DNA from: Allolobophora icterica
Lineage: Eukaryota > Annelida > Clitellata > Crassiclitellata > Lumbricidae
DNA: 64,000 nucleotides
Reading direction: 5' to 3'
NCBI GenBank assembly: GCA_963556255.1
Contig: OY744606.1
Coordinates: forward strand, 7,446,106 to 7,510,105
A program made the position numbers and the translations under genes. How positions within the stretch are numbered: the stretch's first letter is position 1; each line of letters begins with the position of its first letter. This document shows, one piece after another, positions 23,428 to 33,209 of the stretch. A model generated the notes under the pieces. The model did not search any database, had not been told where the DNA came from, and saw only the letters and a program-made list of their open reading frames with translations.

Positions 23428-24780
23428 ATGACGACAATAAGAAGTTCAGATAACAACGTTAACGATTCAAACCAGACATTGGGGAGAGTCGCGTTCGGCA
23501 GGGGAAGACAAGGCTTCCTCGGTCGTCAACAAGCGAAAGCCTTCAAAGCAGGGACGGATACGGAAAAAGAAAAGCTAAAAATAGGGACGTGGAACATAAG
23601 AACAATGGCAAGACCAGGAAAGCTGGCGAACGTGATAGGAGAAATGAGAAGAGCACAGCTTGACATACTAGGTTTGGCAGAGGTAAGATGGAAGGAAGGA
23701 GGAGATTTCGTGAGTGATGGCTATAGGGTTGTCCACACTGGAGGAGACAAGGGACAAAACGGGGTGGATGACATGTATGAGAAAATAGAGAGACGATTAG
23801 AAGACATCAAAGGGACAGATTATGTGATAGTAATGGGAGACTGGAATGCAGTAGTGGGAGAGGGCGAACAAGAAGGTATAATAGGGAAATTCGGATTGGG
23901 GAAGAGAAATGAGAGAGGAGAAAAATTAATGGAATTCTGCAAAAGGCAAAGATTGGTAATAACGAATACATGGTTTCAGCAGGAAAAAAGACGAAGATAC
24001 ACGTGGAAATCACCAGGAGACAGGGAAAGATACCAGCTGGATTACATAATGGTAAGGCAGAGGTATAGAAATAGTGTGAAGAATGCGAGAGCCCTTCCCG
24101 GGGCAGATGCAGATACAGACCATAACATGGTGGCTGTGACAGTGAGCCTACAACTCAAATTCATCAAAAAGAAAAGAGTGAAGAAAATGAAGTGGAACAA
24201 AGAAATGATAAAAACAAAGATGGGAGAAGTATCGAAGAACCTAGAGGAAAAAGTAGAAAATCTAAAAGAGGGAACAAAAACAGAAGAGAGGTGGACGAAC
24301 CTAAAAGAAGCACTGATGAAAGAGGCGACTGAAACGATAGGATTCCAAAAGGGAAACGAACCGCGTAAACCATGGATAACAACAGAGATGATCAAAGACA
24401 TGGAGGAGAGAAGAAAATGGAAACATCAGAGTACAGAGGAGGCTAGACAGGAATATAGAAGACTGAACAACCAGCTGAGAAGAACGACGGATAAAGCAAG
24501 AGAAATGTGGTGGGAGGAGCAGTGCAGAGAACTGGAACTCCTGCAGGAACAGGGGCGAAGTGATTTGGTGTACGGTAAAATAAAATCACTAAGCAAGAAG
24601 CAAAATACAGGAAGAGGAGGTGCAATCAAGAGCAAGGACGGCAGACTACTGGAGGACGCAGAGGATATAAGGGAAAGATGGAAGGAATATGTGGAGGACT
24701 TATACACAGGAAGTGGAAGCATCGAGGAAGAAATGAGAAAAACAAGAACGGAAGCAGGAAGAAACACAGGGGGAGGACGG
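23428..24780 (+). pseudogene. LINE endonuclease region (APE-like), damaged
   Basis: This frame encodes the N-terminal part of a non-LTR retrotransposon protein. Residues 50-90 carry the APE endonuclease start (IGTWNIRT, LAEVRW). Residues 137-141 are GDWNA, and a DTDHNMV motif near residue 225 supplies the catalytic histidine. A long basic helical region follows. Between residues 113 and 114 the usual middle of the endonuclease, about 50 residues, is missing in frame. The frame then drifts: useful coding ends near 24,760-24,780 and resumes in another frame at 24,782, so there is a frameshift. This is not an active gene. Confidence 0.85.
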
Positions 24781-24781
24781 C

Positions 24782-26281
24782 ATGGGTCCGGAGGTGATGA
24801 GAGAGGAGGTCTTGGCTGCAATCAAGGACATGAAGAATGGGAAGTCGGAAGGAATTGACAACATCCCAATAGAAATACTCAGAAATCTTGGAGAGAAGGC
24901 AATGAACGAGGTGGTGCAGCTATGCCAGGACATCTACAACACGGGAGAATGGCCAAAGGACTTCCTGCAGACAATTGTTATACCAATACAGAAGAAGCAG
25001 AATGCAACAAATTGTGAAGACCATCGCACGATAAGCCTTCTGACACACGCATCAAAAATCCTGCTAAGAATTATAACAAAGAGACTGCAGACAAAGGCGG
25101 AAGCAGAAAATTGCTTGGGAGAGGACCAATATGGGTCTAGAAAGGGAAAGGGGACAAGAGACGCGGTGACAGCATTGAGGGTAATAGCAGAAAGAAGCAT
25201 CCAACATGACCAAGACATATATATCTGCTTCGTCGACTATGAAAAAGCTTTCGACAGAGTAGACTGGAGAAAGCTAATGGGAATACTGAGAAGAAAAGGG
25301 GTGGATTGGAGAGAAAGAAGATTGATAGGTAATCTATACATGGGACAAAGAGTGAAAATAAGAGTTGATGGAGAGTACTCAGAACCAGGAAAAATAGGAA
25401 GAGGGGTAAGACAAGGATGCCCACTGTCACCAATCCTATTCAACATCTATATAGAAGAGATCATAAGAGAAACGCTAGAGGATATGGAGGAGGGGATAAA
25501 GGTAGGAGGAAGAAGGGTGAAGGCGATGCTGGCAACTAGCCAGGAGGGCTTACAAAGGATGATGGATCGTCTAAACACGGTATCGCTGGAATATGAAATG
25601 AAAATAAACGTAAAGAAGACAAAGGTAATGAAGATAAGCAAAAGAAGCGGTATAACACCACAAACAATAAAGATCACACTAAACGGAGAAGAAATAGAAC
25701 AGGTGGAGAAGTTTTGCTATCTAGGAAGTGTGATCACAGACGATGCAAGATGCCACGAGGAAATAAAAAGAAGAATATCCATGGGAAAAGATGCATTTTA
25801 TAAAAGAGGAGAGCTGATGAGAGGAGGTTTAAGCAAGAGTCTAAAGAAGAGAATGGTAAAGACACTGGTGTGGAGTGTTGTTCTGTACGGCTCCGAGACA
25901 TGGACAATGAGGAAGGACGACATAAAAAGATTGGAGGCCTTCGAGATGTGGGTGTGGCGCAGAATGGAGAGAGTTAGCTGGGCGGAACGGAGGACGAACG
26001 AGGAAATCCTGCAAATGGTAGAAGAGCAAAGATCACTCATAAGTACTATACGCGGACGACAAAGGAAATGGATTGGGCACATCCTAAGGAGTGAGACACT
26101 GTTAAGAGACATCATGGAGGGAAGGATAGAGGGGAAAAAGACGCGAGGAAGACCGAGGGCAATGCTGCTAGACTGGATGATGACAAAAGAAGAAGGATAC
26201 AGTGGACTGAAGAGAAGAGCACAAGACAGAGAACGATGGCGTCATTGGTCATACGAACCTGCCGCTGAGCAGAGAACATAA
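24782..26281 (+). pseudogene. LINE reverse transcriptase region lacking the catalytic DD motif
   Basis: This 499-codon frame continues the LINE. It encodes the RT fingers ([14 protein letters not shown]), motif [10 protein letters not shown] (D152), motif B RQGCPLSP (210-217), the thumb and a C-terminal KWIGHILR...GRPR segment. The motif C block (F/Y-A-D-D), expected just before MLATSQEG at residue 249 (about nt 25,523), is absent with the frame kept. The protein therefore cannot polymerise. The order EN-RT-GRPR places it with APE-type LINEs; I would guess the RTE or a related clade. Confidence 0.88.
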
Positions 26282-26295
26282 AGAAGAAGGTAGGA

Positions 26296-26347
26296 AACTA
26301 CAGAAATTGATTTGCCTGTTTTTTGTTTGAATTGTTTACCTGTTCAG

Positions 26348-26350
<3 letters not shown>
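26296..26350. repeat. Right 55-bp inverted arm of the LINE
   Basis: This is the partner of 23171-23225. It starts 15 nt after the RT stop and abuts an (AT)n run. Confidence 0.85.
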
Positions 26351-26352
<2 letters not shown>

Positions 26353-26415
<63 letters not shown>

Positions 26416-26460
26416 CATGTATGTATGCATGTATGCATGTATGTATGTATGTATCATATG
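26353..26460. repeat. (AT)n then (ATGT)n microsatellite
   Basis: AT runs to about 26411, followed by ATGT/ATGC tetranucleotide repeats. Confidence 0.95.
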
Positions 26461-27032
26461 TATGAATGTATAGGTATATTGCCACTTGAAATATCTCCAA
26501 TTCAGATTGTAACATATCGTGCTTCAGTTGACATATTCTTGAGGCTGAAGACCAAAAACTCCGGAGAAGTCTTGTTGCAACAGAAGTCTAAGAAAACGCC
26601 GCGTATACACTCACCCACATATACACCCACCCACATACACCATCCACATACACCTACTCCCATATGCACACCTGTACAATCTGACATTTTGAACGACATA
26701 ATGAAAATGGTTTAGATGTTTGTGGACCATATTATGCTGTCATCTCTGCACTGAGCTGTTTTTACACAATTTCTGTGTTCCAAGGCAAATGCATTAACGC
26801 GGTATCAATGCAGCTTTCCATTACGCCTACATGTAGGCTCTAACGGTAACCGACGTCAAAACAACCAAAGACACGAACGTATGAAATTATACAGGCGTCA
26901 TTGCATTTGTCGTCGTCATCATCGGCGTAGTCATCGAAGCCGTCGTCATCATCATCGTCATCAGATTATAGGTGGGAGCGGTTGAAAAGATACCCAACCT
27001 TTGCATGAGATTCTCATAGGCGCTATACATAT
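26461..27032. other. No gene seen
   Basis: This stretch has a CACCCACATA-rich segment (about 26605-26665) and a CATCATCGTC tract (about 26905-26965). No gene was recognised. Confidence 0.4.
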
Positions 27033-27335
27033 ACGTACATACATACATTCATATATACATACATAGATACATACATACATGTGAATGTATGCATACAGAA
27101 ATACATACATACATACATACATACGTACATACATACCAGCATACATGCATGGATACACACATACATACATATAGAAATACATACATATATATATACATAC
27201 ATACATACATACATACATACATACATACATACATACATACATACATACATAAATACATGCATACATACATACATACATACATGCATACATACATACATAC
27301 CCACATACATACACGCATAGATGCATACATACATG
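27033..27335. repeat. (ACAT)n microsatellite
   Basis: This is a 300-bp imperfect ACATAC/ATGC tetranucleotide tract. The repetitive Tyr/Ile/Thr/His frames over it are artefacts. Confidence 0.97.
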
Positions 27336-27542
27336 CATTGTTAGTTATCCTGCATTCAGTGCCTTACTTTAGGCCTACCTTAGCACTGTCCGTACACGGG
27401 GACCTTAAATGGCGTGGCGCCCATTGAAACTTGCAGCGGTGATGCAAGATCTCACACGATCAGATCATTGAAAAATGAGCAGAGGAAGGCTATGCGGTTG
27501 CTATAGAAACACGTGTACGGATACACTTACATTTATACCTTC

Positions 27543-27873
27543 AGTAGATGTGTAAGGGGGCTTTGAATGCAGGGCCCTCTGAGGGCCCCGAGACCAATGG
27601 GCCCTTACAGCAGATCGACCTTCAAAGGGTCTCCAGAGGCCTACGAACCCATATAGCATATCCACTTTCTCCTGTGTATTTTAGAACAAAATATGCGGGC
27701 CCTTAGCGCAGGGCCTTCAGAGAGGGTCCTGAAACCCACGGACAATTATAGCCAATCGACTTCCAGGCAGTCCGTGGAATCCACGAACGCTTATAGCTTA
27801 GAAGTCCTCGAGTGTGACAACTTTCACAGTGTGACGATAATATCTGTCACAAGTGTCACAGTGTCACACTAAG
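27543..27873. repeat. Polinton left terminal inverted repeat
   Basis: This is an imperfect inverted match to 43841-44179. It contains GGGCCCTCTGAGGGCCCC near the tip. At its inner edge it carries the palindrome-rich motif GTGACGATAATATCTGTCAC that recurs inside the element. Confidence 0.92.
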
Positions 27874-27963
27874 CTAGGAGCGTCTTCCTGCAGAAGCATC
27901 TTAAGTCGTTCAGAATTTTTTCCATTTAAATAAATGAATAGGTTGTGGTATACATAAAACATA

Positions 27964-28239
27964 ATGCTAGGACAAAACTTTTGCATTTGGCTCGGTATAG
28001 GGAAAACAACCCTCTGCTGTCGCAGGTGCATTGGGGAGTACTGTTTCAAGCATTTAGCACGACTGCGAAACGGTTGTGGGACGAGACCTTGCGCCAAATG
28101 TGGAAGGGGTATAAAAACACACGTGGGTGAGTGTATGAAATGTGGTTATTTCGCTAAATATTTGAGAGCTCGACGAGGTGGGCTAGTCCGTGAATTTAAT
28201 AAAGAATGGAAGCGACTATCAAATATATCAGTAGAATAA
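27964..28239 (+). CDS. Small cysteine-rich (zinc-binding?) Polinton protein
   Basis: This 91-aa ORF is the first gene inside the left TIR. It has a cysteine/histidine pattern (CCxxC, C-x3-H, then CxxxxPCAKCGR and CMKCGY) that could bind two zinc ions in a RING-like or treble-clef fold. A basic tail (LRARRGG) and a Trp/Lys-rich C-terminus follow. I do not recognise a named family. Its position ahead of PolB suggests an early or regulatory role, which is inference. The start is the first ATG that keeps all the cysteines. Confidence 0.65.
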   Translation: MLGQNFCIWLGIGKTTLCCRRCIGEYCFKHLARLRNGCGTRPCAKCGRGIKTHVGECMKCGYFAKYLRARRGGLVREFNKEWKRLSNISVE

Positions 28240-28247
28240 AAAAAATT

Positions 28248-28363
28248 ATCATTTGAACAAATGATATAGTTATTGTATTGAGGTAATACAGATGAGCAAG
28301 CGTCAATCGAATATCAGTAAACAAAATTTCATTTTGAACAAATGATATAATTATTGTATTAGA
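28248..28363 (+). promoter_or_regulatory. Duplicated palindromic element upstream of PolB
   Basis: A perfect dyad ATCATTTG-AA-CAAATGAT (28248-28265) is followed by ATAGTTATTGTATTGAGG. The same block recurs about 80 bp later (about 28329-28363) as GAACAAATGATATAATTATTGTATTAGAG. The second copy lies about 40 bp before the PolB ATG at 28402. The arrangement suggests promoter or replication-factor sites; function is inferred. Confidence 0.5.
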
Positions 28364-28401
28364 GAAAAGTTTGCCACAGTAGTATAAAATAATTTATAAC
28401 T

Positions 28402-31323
28402 ATGGCATTGTCTACGAATGAAAAAATTGAACAATTGTTGGGTGAGTTTACTGGTCCCCCAGCTCTTCGAGCCGTTCTACAGAATATCTTAGACGAACCT
28501 ATCCCAGATGCAGTCAAAAGGCGCTTACTACAGCCACTGCTTCCAAGGCCAATTCCTCCAGTGCGCAAGCATAGAGGGGCAAAACGTAAGGCCCTTCTAG
28601 CAGAATTCGACCCACTCCTACTTAAGAAGGATAGAGGTGGACCACCACCCTTTCTAGTACACAAAGAGCTCGCCAATCAGCTTCTGAGAGACTTCCGTGC
28701 AGAAGTACCTCTTAACCACAGGCTGGAAAGAGATGCGTTGGCTTTCTTGAGTGCAATGGAGCACAGCATTGAGGCGCAGCTCAACGAAGAGCTCTTGAAA
28801 TATGGCGGTTTGAAATACTCTCAAGTGTTGACAGTTGAGTTGGAAAAGTTGGCACCGACCGTTGATAATGTGTATGGTGGCAACGCGCCCCCGGGCATCA
28901 TTACTAATACCGCCTACTTTCGAAGCACAGCAGTCCCAATTACCACTGCGGGTAAAGTCCAAGGGGCTATACGGAAGGCCAAAGCCGAAGTACTAAAACT
29001 CCTCGAGGATTACACCAATGAGGGGTCGGGGTGGAGAGTGAAGCGGGTCGTAGCGCTGGACCTCAGTTTTGCAAGATATAAGCCTTTCCGAGGTAAGAGC
29101 TACTTTCCCACACCAAAGTACATACCCCCTCGTACGGTTATTAATGTCAAGAATGAAGACAATCGTTGCTTCGAGTGGGCCATTTTAAGCGCCATGTATC
29201 CAGTAGAAAAGGACCCTCAACGCCCAACTAAGTATCGAGCTCACCTCCACGAACTAAACTTCGACGGTATAGAATTTCCGGTGAAGGTCACAGATATCGG
29301 TAAGTTCGAACGTCAGAACCCGATGGTGTCCATATCGGTCTTTGGATGGAATGAAGGGCTGTATCCGATTTATGTATCAACCGAGACTAGAGTTCACAAT
29401 ATTGATCTTCTACTGTTGGCCAGCGACGTAAATGAAAATTTGCCTTTACAGAATTATCACTATGTCTGGATCAAGGACTTGCCCCGAATGCTGTACAAAA
29501 ACAACGATCATAAAGAGCGAAAACACCCATGTCGTCGCTGCCTACACATATTCTGTAGACAAGACTTGCTGGATGCTCATTTCAAAGATTGTCAGGGCAT
29601 CAGTAAGAAGCCTCAGCGGATTGAAATGCCTGCGGAGGATGAAAATATCCTCAAATTCCAGAACCATCGCAAACAGATGCAAACCCCATATATCATATAC
29701 GCAGACTTTGAGGCGTTGAACATACCAATCGAAGGTGCAGTCATGAACCCCAGCGAGAGCAATACCAGACAGATAGCTGAGCAGAAACCGTGTAGCTTCT
29801 GTTATATAGTGGTTCGTTACGATGGCCGCACCAAGAAGCCGGTGCTATATCGTGGAGAGAACGCCGTGCAACAATTCCTACAACGAATACAAGGCGAGCT
29901 GGACTCTATTAAACAAAGGCTGGCCACCCCAGCTAAGATGGTTATGTCAGCGGCCGATCGCCAATCATTCCGCGAAGCCATCGAATGTCACATCTGCGGA
30001 AATGCTCTCGAAGCGGATAGAGTTCGTGATCACTGCCACATTACCGGTAAGTACAGAGGTGCTGCTCACAACGCTTGCAACCTCAAACTTCGAATATATC
30101 CAGATAAGTGTAAGGTACCGGTGGTCTTCCACAATCTGCGAGGTTACGACAGCCACCTCATAATGCAAGCGATAGGTAGCTGTGAGGCCGCACAGGATGA
30201 GGAAACTGAAATTAACTGCATTCCAAACAATATGGAAAAATATATGACATTCAACATTGGACAACTACAGTTCATCGATAGTCTCCAGTTTCTAAACAGC
30301 TCGTTGGATAAATTATCAGGAAATCTGTCGCTAGAGGATCTGAAAGTCACAACAGCATATATAAAGGAAAGTTTCGTTCACAATGATAGGACAAAACTAG
30401 ATCTTTTGAGGCGAAAGGGCGTATATTGTTACGAATACATCCACGATTACCACCGCTTCGAAGAAGATCGACTTCCACCCAAAGAAGCGTTCTACAGCAA
30501 GCTCACCCGAGAGAACATTTCAGATGAGGATTATCAACACGCCCAACGAGTATGGAAAGAATTCGAATGTAAGACCTTGGGAGACTATCACGACTTGTAT
30601 CTCCGAACGGATGTACTCCTACTAGCCGATGTATTCGAGACCTTCAGAAACACATCGATGAAACACTACAGTCTGGACCCGGCTAACTACTTCAGCCTGC
30701 CAGGAATGGCCTGGGACGCTTTGCTGAAAAAGACGAAAATCGAGCTCGAACTTCTCACCGATATAGACATGCACTTATTTGTAGAGAACGGTCTCCGAGG
30801 TGGAATCTCGATGGTATCCAAGAGATTCGCAAAGACCAACAACCCGCAATGCCCAGATCATGATACCACGAAGCCAGACAACTGGATCATGTATCTCGAT
30901 GCTAATAACCTCTACGGCTGGGCGATGCAACAGCCATTACCAGTTGGAGGATTTAGCTGGGAAAGTCCAACTCTCGACGAAGTGTTGGAAACTCCAGACG
31001 ACGCGCCTGAAGGCTTCCTGCTCGAAGTTGATCTCGAGTACCCGGAGCACCTCCACGAATCACATAGCGACTATCCCCTAGCACCGGAGACCCTGACAGT
31101 CCAAGAGGAGTGGTTGAGTGACTATCAGAATGTGCTTATGAACGAGTTGGAAAGCAAGTTCACAAAGCATGTGAAGTTAATACCAAGCCTACGACCTAAG
31201 GAGCGGTATGTGGTCCATTACCGAAATCTCAAACTCTACCACTCGTTGGGCCTACGAGTTTCTAAAATTCATCGTGTCATTAAGTTTAGACAGGAGGCAT
31301 GGATGGCTCCATATTCGAGATGA
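28402..31323 (+). CDS. Protein-primed family B DNA polymerase, N-terminal part (frameshifted)
   Basis: This is the Polinton replicative polymerase, a pPolB in which a terminal protein rather than RNA primes synthesis. Residues 1-430 are an N-terminal extension with a C2HC-like cluster (HPCRRC...HFKDC, 375-397). The exonuclease domain shows ExoI DFEA (435-438), ExoII NLRGYDS (578-584) and ExoIII YLRTD (733-737). A CHICG...DHCHITGKYRG zinc/HNH-like insert, typical of Polinton PolB, lies at about 529-565. PolA is YLDANNLYGW (831-840). The frame ends prematurely at 31323; the palm continues in the next frame from 31299. One base appears to be missing at about 31,310. The ATG follows the duplicated palindrome described upstream. 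Confidence 0.95.
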   Translation: MALSTNEKIEQLLGEFTGPPALRAVLQNILDEPIPDAVKRRLLQPLLPRPIPPVRKHRGAKRKALLAEFDPLLLKKDRGGPPPFLVHKELANQLLRDFRAEVPLNHRLERDALAFLSAMEHSIEAQLNEELLKYGGLKYSQVLTVELEKLAPTVDNVYGGNAPPGIITNTAYFRSTAVPITTAGKVQGAIRKAKAEVLKLLEDYTNEGSGWRVKRVVALDLSFARYKPFRGKSYFPTPKYIPPRTVINVKNEDNRCFEWAILSAMYPVEKDPQRPTKYRAHLHELNFDGIEFPVKVTDIGKFERQNPMVSISVFGWNEGLYPIYVSTETRVHNIDLLLLASDVNENLPLQNYHYVWIKDLPRMLYKNNDHKERKHPCRRCLHIFCRQDLLDAHFKDCQGISKKPQRIEMPAEDENILKFQNHRKQMQTPYIIYADFEALNIPIEGAVMNPSESNTRQIAEQKPCSFCYIVVRYDGRTKKPVLYRGENAVQQFLQRIQGELDSIKQRLATPAKMVMSAADRQSFREAIECHICGNALEADRVRDHCHITGKYRGAAHNACNLKLRIYPDKCKVPVVFHNLRGYDSHLIMQAIGSCEAAQDEETEINCIPNNMEKYMTFNIGQLQFIDSLQFLNSSLDKLSGNLSLEDLKVTTAYIKESFVHNDRTKLDLLRRKGVYCYEYIHDYHRFEEDRLPPKEAFYSKLTRENISDEDYQHAQRVWKEFECKTLGDYHDLYLRTDVLLLADVFETFRNTSMKHYSLDPANYFSLPGMAWDALLKKTKIELELLTDIDMHLFVENGLRGGISMVSKRFAKTNNPQCPDHDTTKPDNWIMYLDANNLYGWAMQQPLPVGGFSWESPTLDEVLETPDDAPEGFLLEVDLEYPEHLHESHSDYPLAPETLTVQEEWLSDYQNVLMNELESKFTKHVKLIPSLRPKERYVVHYRNLKLYHSLGLRVSKIHRVIKFRQEAWMAPYSR

Positions 31324-32159
31324 ATACGAAATTGAGGGCGAAGGCAACGTCGGAATTTGAGAAGGATTTCTTCAAGCTGGCTAATAATGCGGTCTTTGGA
31401 AAAACCATGGAAAATCTTAGAAAAAGAATCAGGGTCAACCTGGTACCGACCTCAAAAGTTGACAAACTTCGTAAACTAACTGCCGACCCGGCCTACATAT
31501 CACACAAAATCTTCAACGACCAACTCGCCGCGATTCACAGTTTGAAGAACAAGCTCAAGTTAAACAGACCTGTATATGTCGGCCAGGCCGTCCTCGACCT
31601 CAGCAAGCATCTGATGTACGACTTCTGGTACAACGATGTGAAAAACGAGTACGGCAACAATGCCCAACTCTTATACACAGACACTGACAGCCTGTTATTT
31701 CAGGTGGAAACTCCGAACGCCTATGCCGATATGTGGAACAAAAAACACTCATACGACCTCTCAGAGTTTCCAAGAGACAGCCCCTACTACGACGTCGAGA
31801 ACAAGAAAGTCGTGGGCAAGTTCAAAGATGAATGTAACGGAGTTGCCATAGCCCAATTCGTGGGACTGCGCCCGAAGATGTACTCGATCTTAAAATCGGG
31901 CGGTTCAGAGATCAGGAAAGCAAAAGGCGTTCAGAGAGCAGTTGTGAAGAAGGATCTGCACCACGAGCTATACAAGGAGTGCCTGTTCGAACGAGAAGAG
32001 ATGCGGCACACACAAGTCGTGATTAGAAGCCACGACCACCAGATCGGAGTGTACGAGCAGAATAAGATCAGCCTCTCTCCATTAGACACAAAAAAGTGGA
32101 TATCTCCGGACGGGATAACAACGCTGGCATATGGGCACTACAAAATCAACGACGGTTGA
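31299..32159 (+). CDS. Protein-primed DNA polymerase, C-terminal part (other frame)
   Basis: This frame carries the rest of the polymerase palm and thumb. It has the PolB motif ANNAVFGKTMEN near the start, PolC YTDTDS (residues 126-131 of this frame), and the KFKDE and KGVQRAVVKK region. It overlaps the first frame by 25 nt, and its first methionine is not a natural start. Together the two frames give about 1,240 residues, the usual size for Polinton polymerases. The 3' end overlaps the convergent integrase stop by 14 nt. Confidence 0.93.
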   Translation: MDGSIFEMNTKLRAKATSEFEKDFFKLANNAVFGKTMENLRKRIRVNLVPTSKVDKLRKLTADPAYISHKIFNDQLAAIHSLKNKLKLNRPVYVGQAVLDLSKHLMYDFWYNDVKNEYGNNAQLLYTDTDSLLFQVETPNAYADMWNKKHSYDLSEFPRDSPYYDVENKKVVGKFKDECNGVAIAQFVGLRPKMYSILKSGGSEIRKAKGVQRAVVKKDLHHELYKECLFEREEMRHTQVVIRSHDHQIGVYEQNKISLSPLDTKKWISPDGITTLAYGHYKINDG

Positions 32160-33159
32160 GTATTCTATCGGGGGGTAGCTCAGTGCCCATAGGCACCAGA
32201 AGCAGCTCCTCACGTACAAAACCGCGGCCAGGCCCATCAACTAGATGGTATAAAGCCGGTTTACCAGCCTGCCGAACAACATCCAAAATAGCGTGGATGG
32301 TGAGCGACCAGTTAGGATCGGTGGCACGTTTGCTTCCACCTTCGAGCTCGCCGGGAGCGTACAAATAGCGGACGAGAACGTCGTGTCCGAGAATAGGCTC
32401 ATCCATTCCCCACAAACGAGTTTTCATTTGTGAATGAGAGGGCTTCTGTGTCACTTTAGCAGCTTTCATCGCTTCAACCGGCTTCATGTCGAGCAAGCGC
32501 GTCGGCTCATCGTTTAGTGCAGCTACAACTTCGGGCAATCGTCGAACCCATTCCACTGACCGTTCTGATGACCCCCTTGCATCCAGGAGCAATTCCTGAG
32601 CGTATTGAGCACCGAAGAGTCGCTCAGCTAGAGTACGGTTAAAGCGTTCAACGATGCCCTGTTGGCGATGATTTCCGGCCTGTCCGCGTCTTACAAGAAC
32701 GTCGTGCTTCGCCAGCAACGGTGTAAAATCACCCATAAATTCGCGTCCAGGATCGACCTGAAAGAGTCGAGGCCAAGTTAATGGGCCCCTCTTATAGATC
32801 CGGCTTAAAGCGGCGGCGACTTCGGTCGCACTTTTGTTGATCAACGGTTCAGCTTCTTTGTATCGTGAGGCAACATCAACAACAGTGAGAGCGTATTTAT
32901 AAGTCTTTCGACCTACTTTATCGTGAGGTAAAAACAAGAGATCGGCTTGGTGTACCGCGTTTGGTCGATTTTCATCGAACTTTGGACGCGGTATGCGGCG
33001 TGGAACGGGAAGATAAATCTGCCACACAGCTTGTTTCTTCAACCAATCACGAGCCTCCGCCTCGGAAACTTTGGCGGCTGAGGCTAGTTTCTTCACCGCA
33101 GCCTTACCTCGCCAGTAACCTCTAGGGCTGTAATAGACGGCTGAAAGGTGCTTAGACAT
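32146..33159 (-). CDS. Polinton integrase (retroviral-type DDE)
   Basis: This enzyme inserts element DNA into the host genome. From the methionine at 33159 the protein has an N-terminal DNA-binding-like segment (SAVYYSPRGYWRG) and a catalytic core with D73 (HQADLL), D136 (QVDPGREF) and E171 (IVERFNRTL). The last two are 35 residues apart, the D,D-35-E pattern. An SH3/chromo-like C-terminal segment ends in GFVREELLLV. The frame is open back to 33213, but those extra residues are hydrophobic and unlike integrases. The 33213 ATG overlaps the upstream PLA2 stop as ATGA, which may allow coupled translation. Confidence 0.95.
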   Translation of the reverse strand: MSKHLSAVYYSPRGYWRGKAAVKKLASAAKVSEAEARDWLKKQAVWQIYLPVPRRIPRPKFDENRPNAVHQADLLFLPHDKVGRKTYKYALTVVDVASRYKEAEPLINKSATEVAAALSRIYKRGPLTWPRLFQVDPGREFMGDFTPLLAKHDVLVRRGQAGNHRQQGIVERFNRTLAERLFGAQYAQELLLDARGSSERSVEWVRRLPEVVAALNDEPTRLLDMKPVEAMKAAKVTQKPSHSQMKTRLWGMDEPILGHDVLVRYLYAPGELEGGSKRATDPNWSLTIHAILDVVRQAGKPALYHLVDGPGRGFVREELLLVPMGTELPPDRILNRR

Positions 33160-33209
33160 TTCAGTAATACTATATATTACAAACAGGTAAACACATACAC
33201 AAATGAATT

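Noticed and set aside
31299..31323. Programmed frameshift in the polymerase
   Set aside because: There is no slippery heptamer and no downstream hairpin. A simple one-base loss explains the break.
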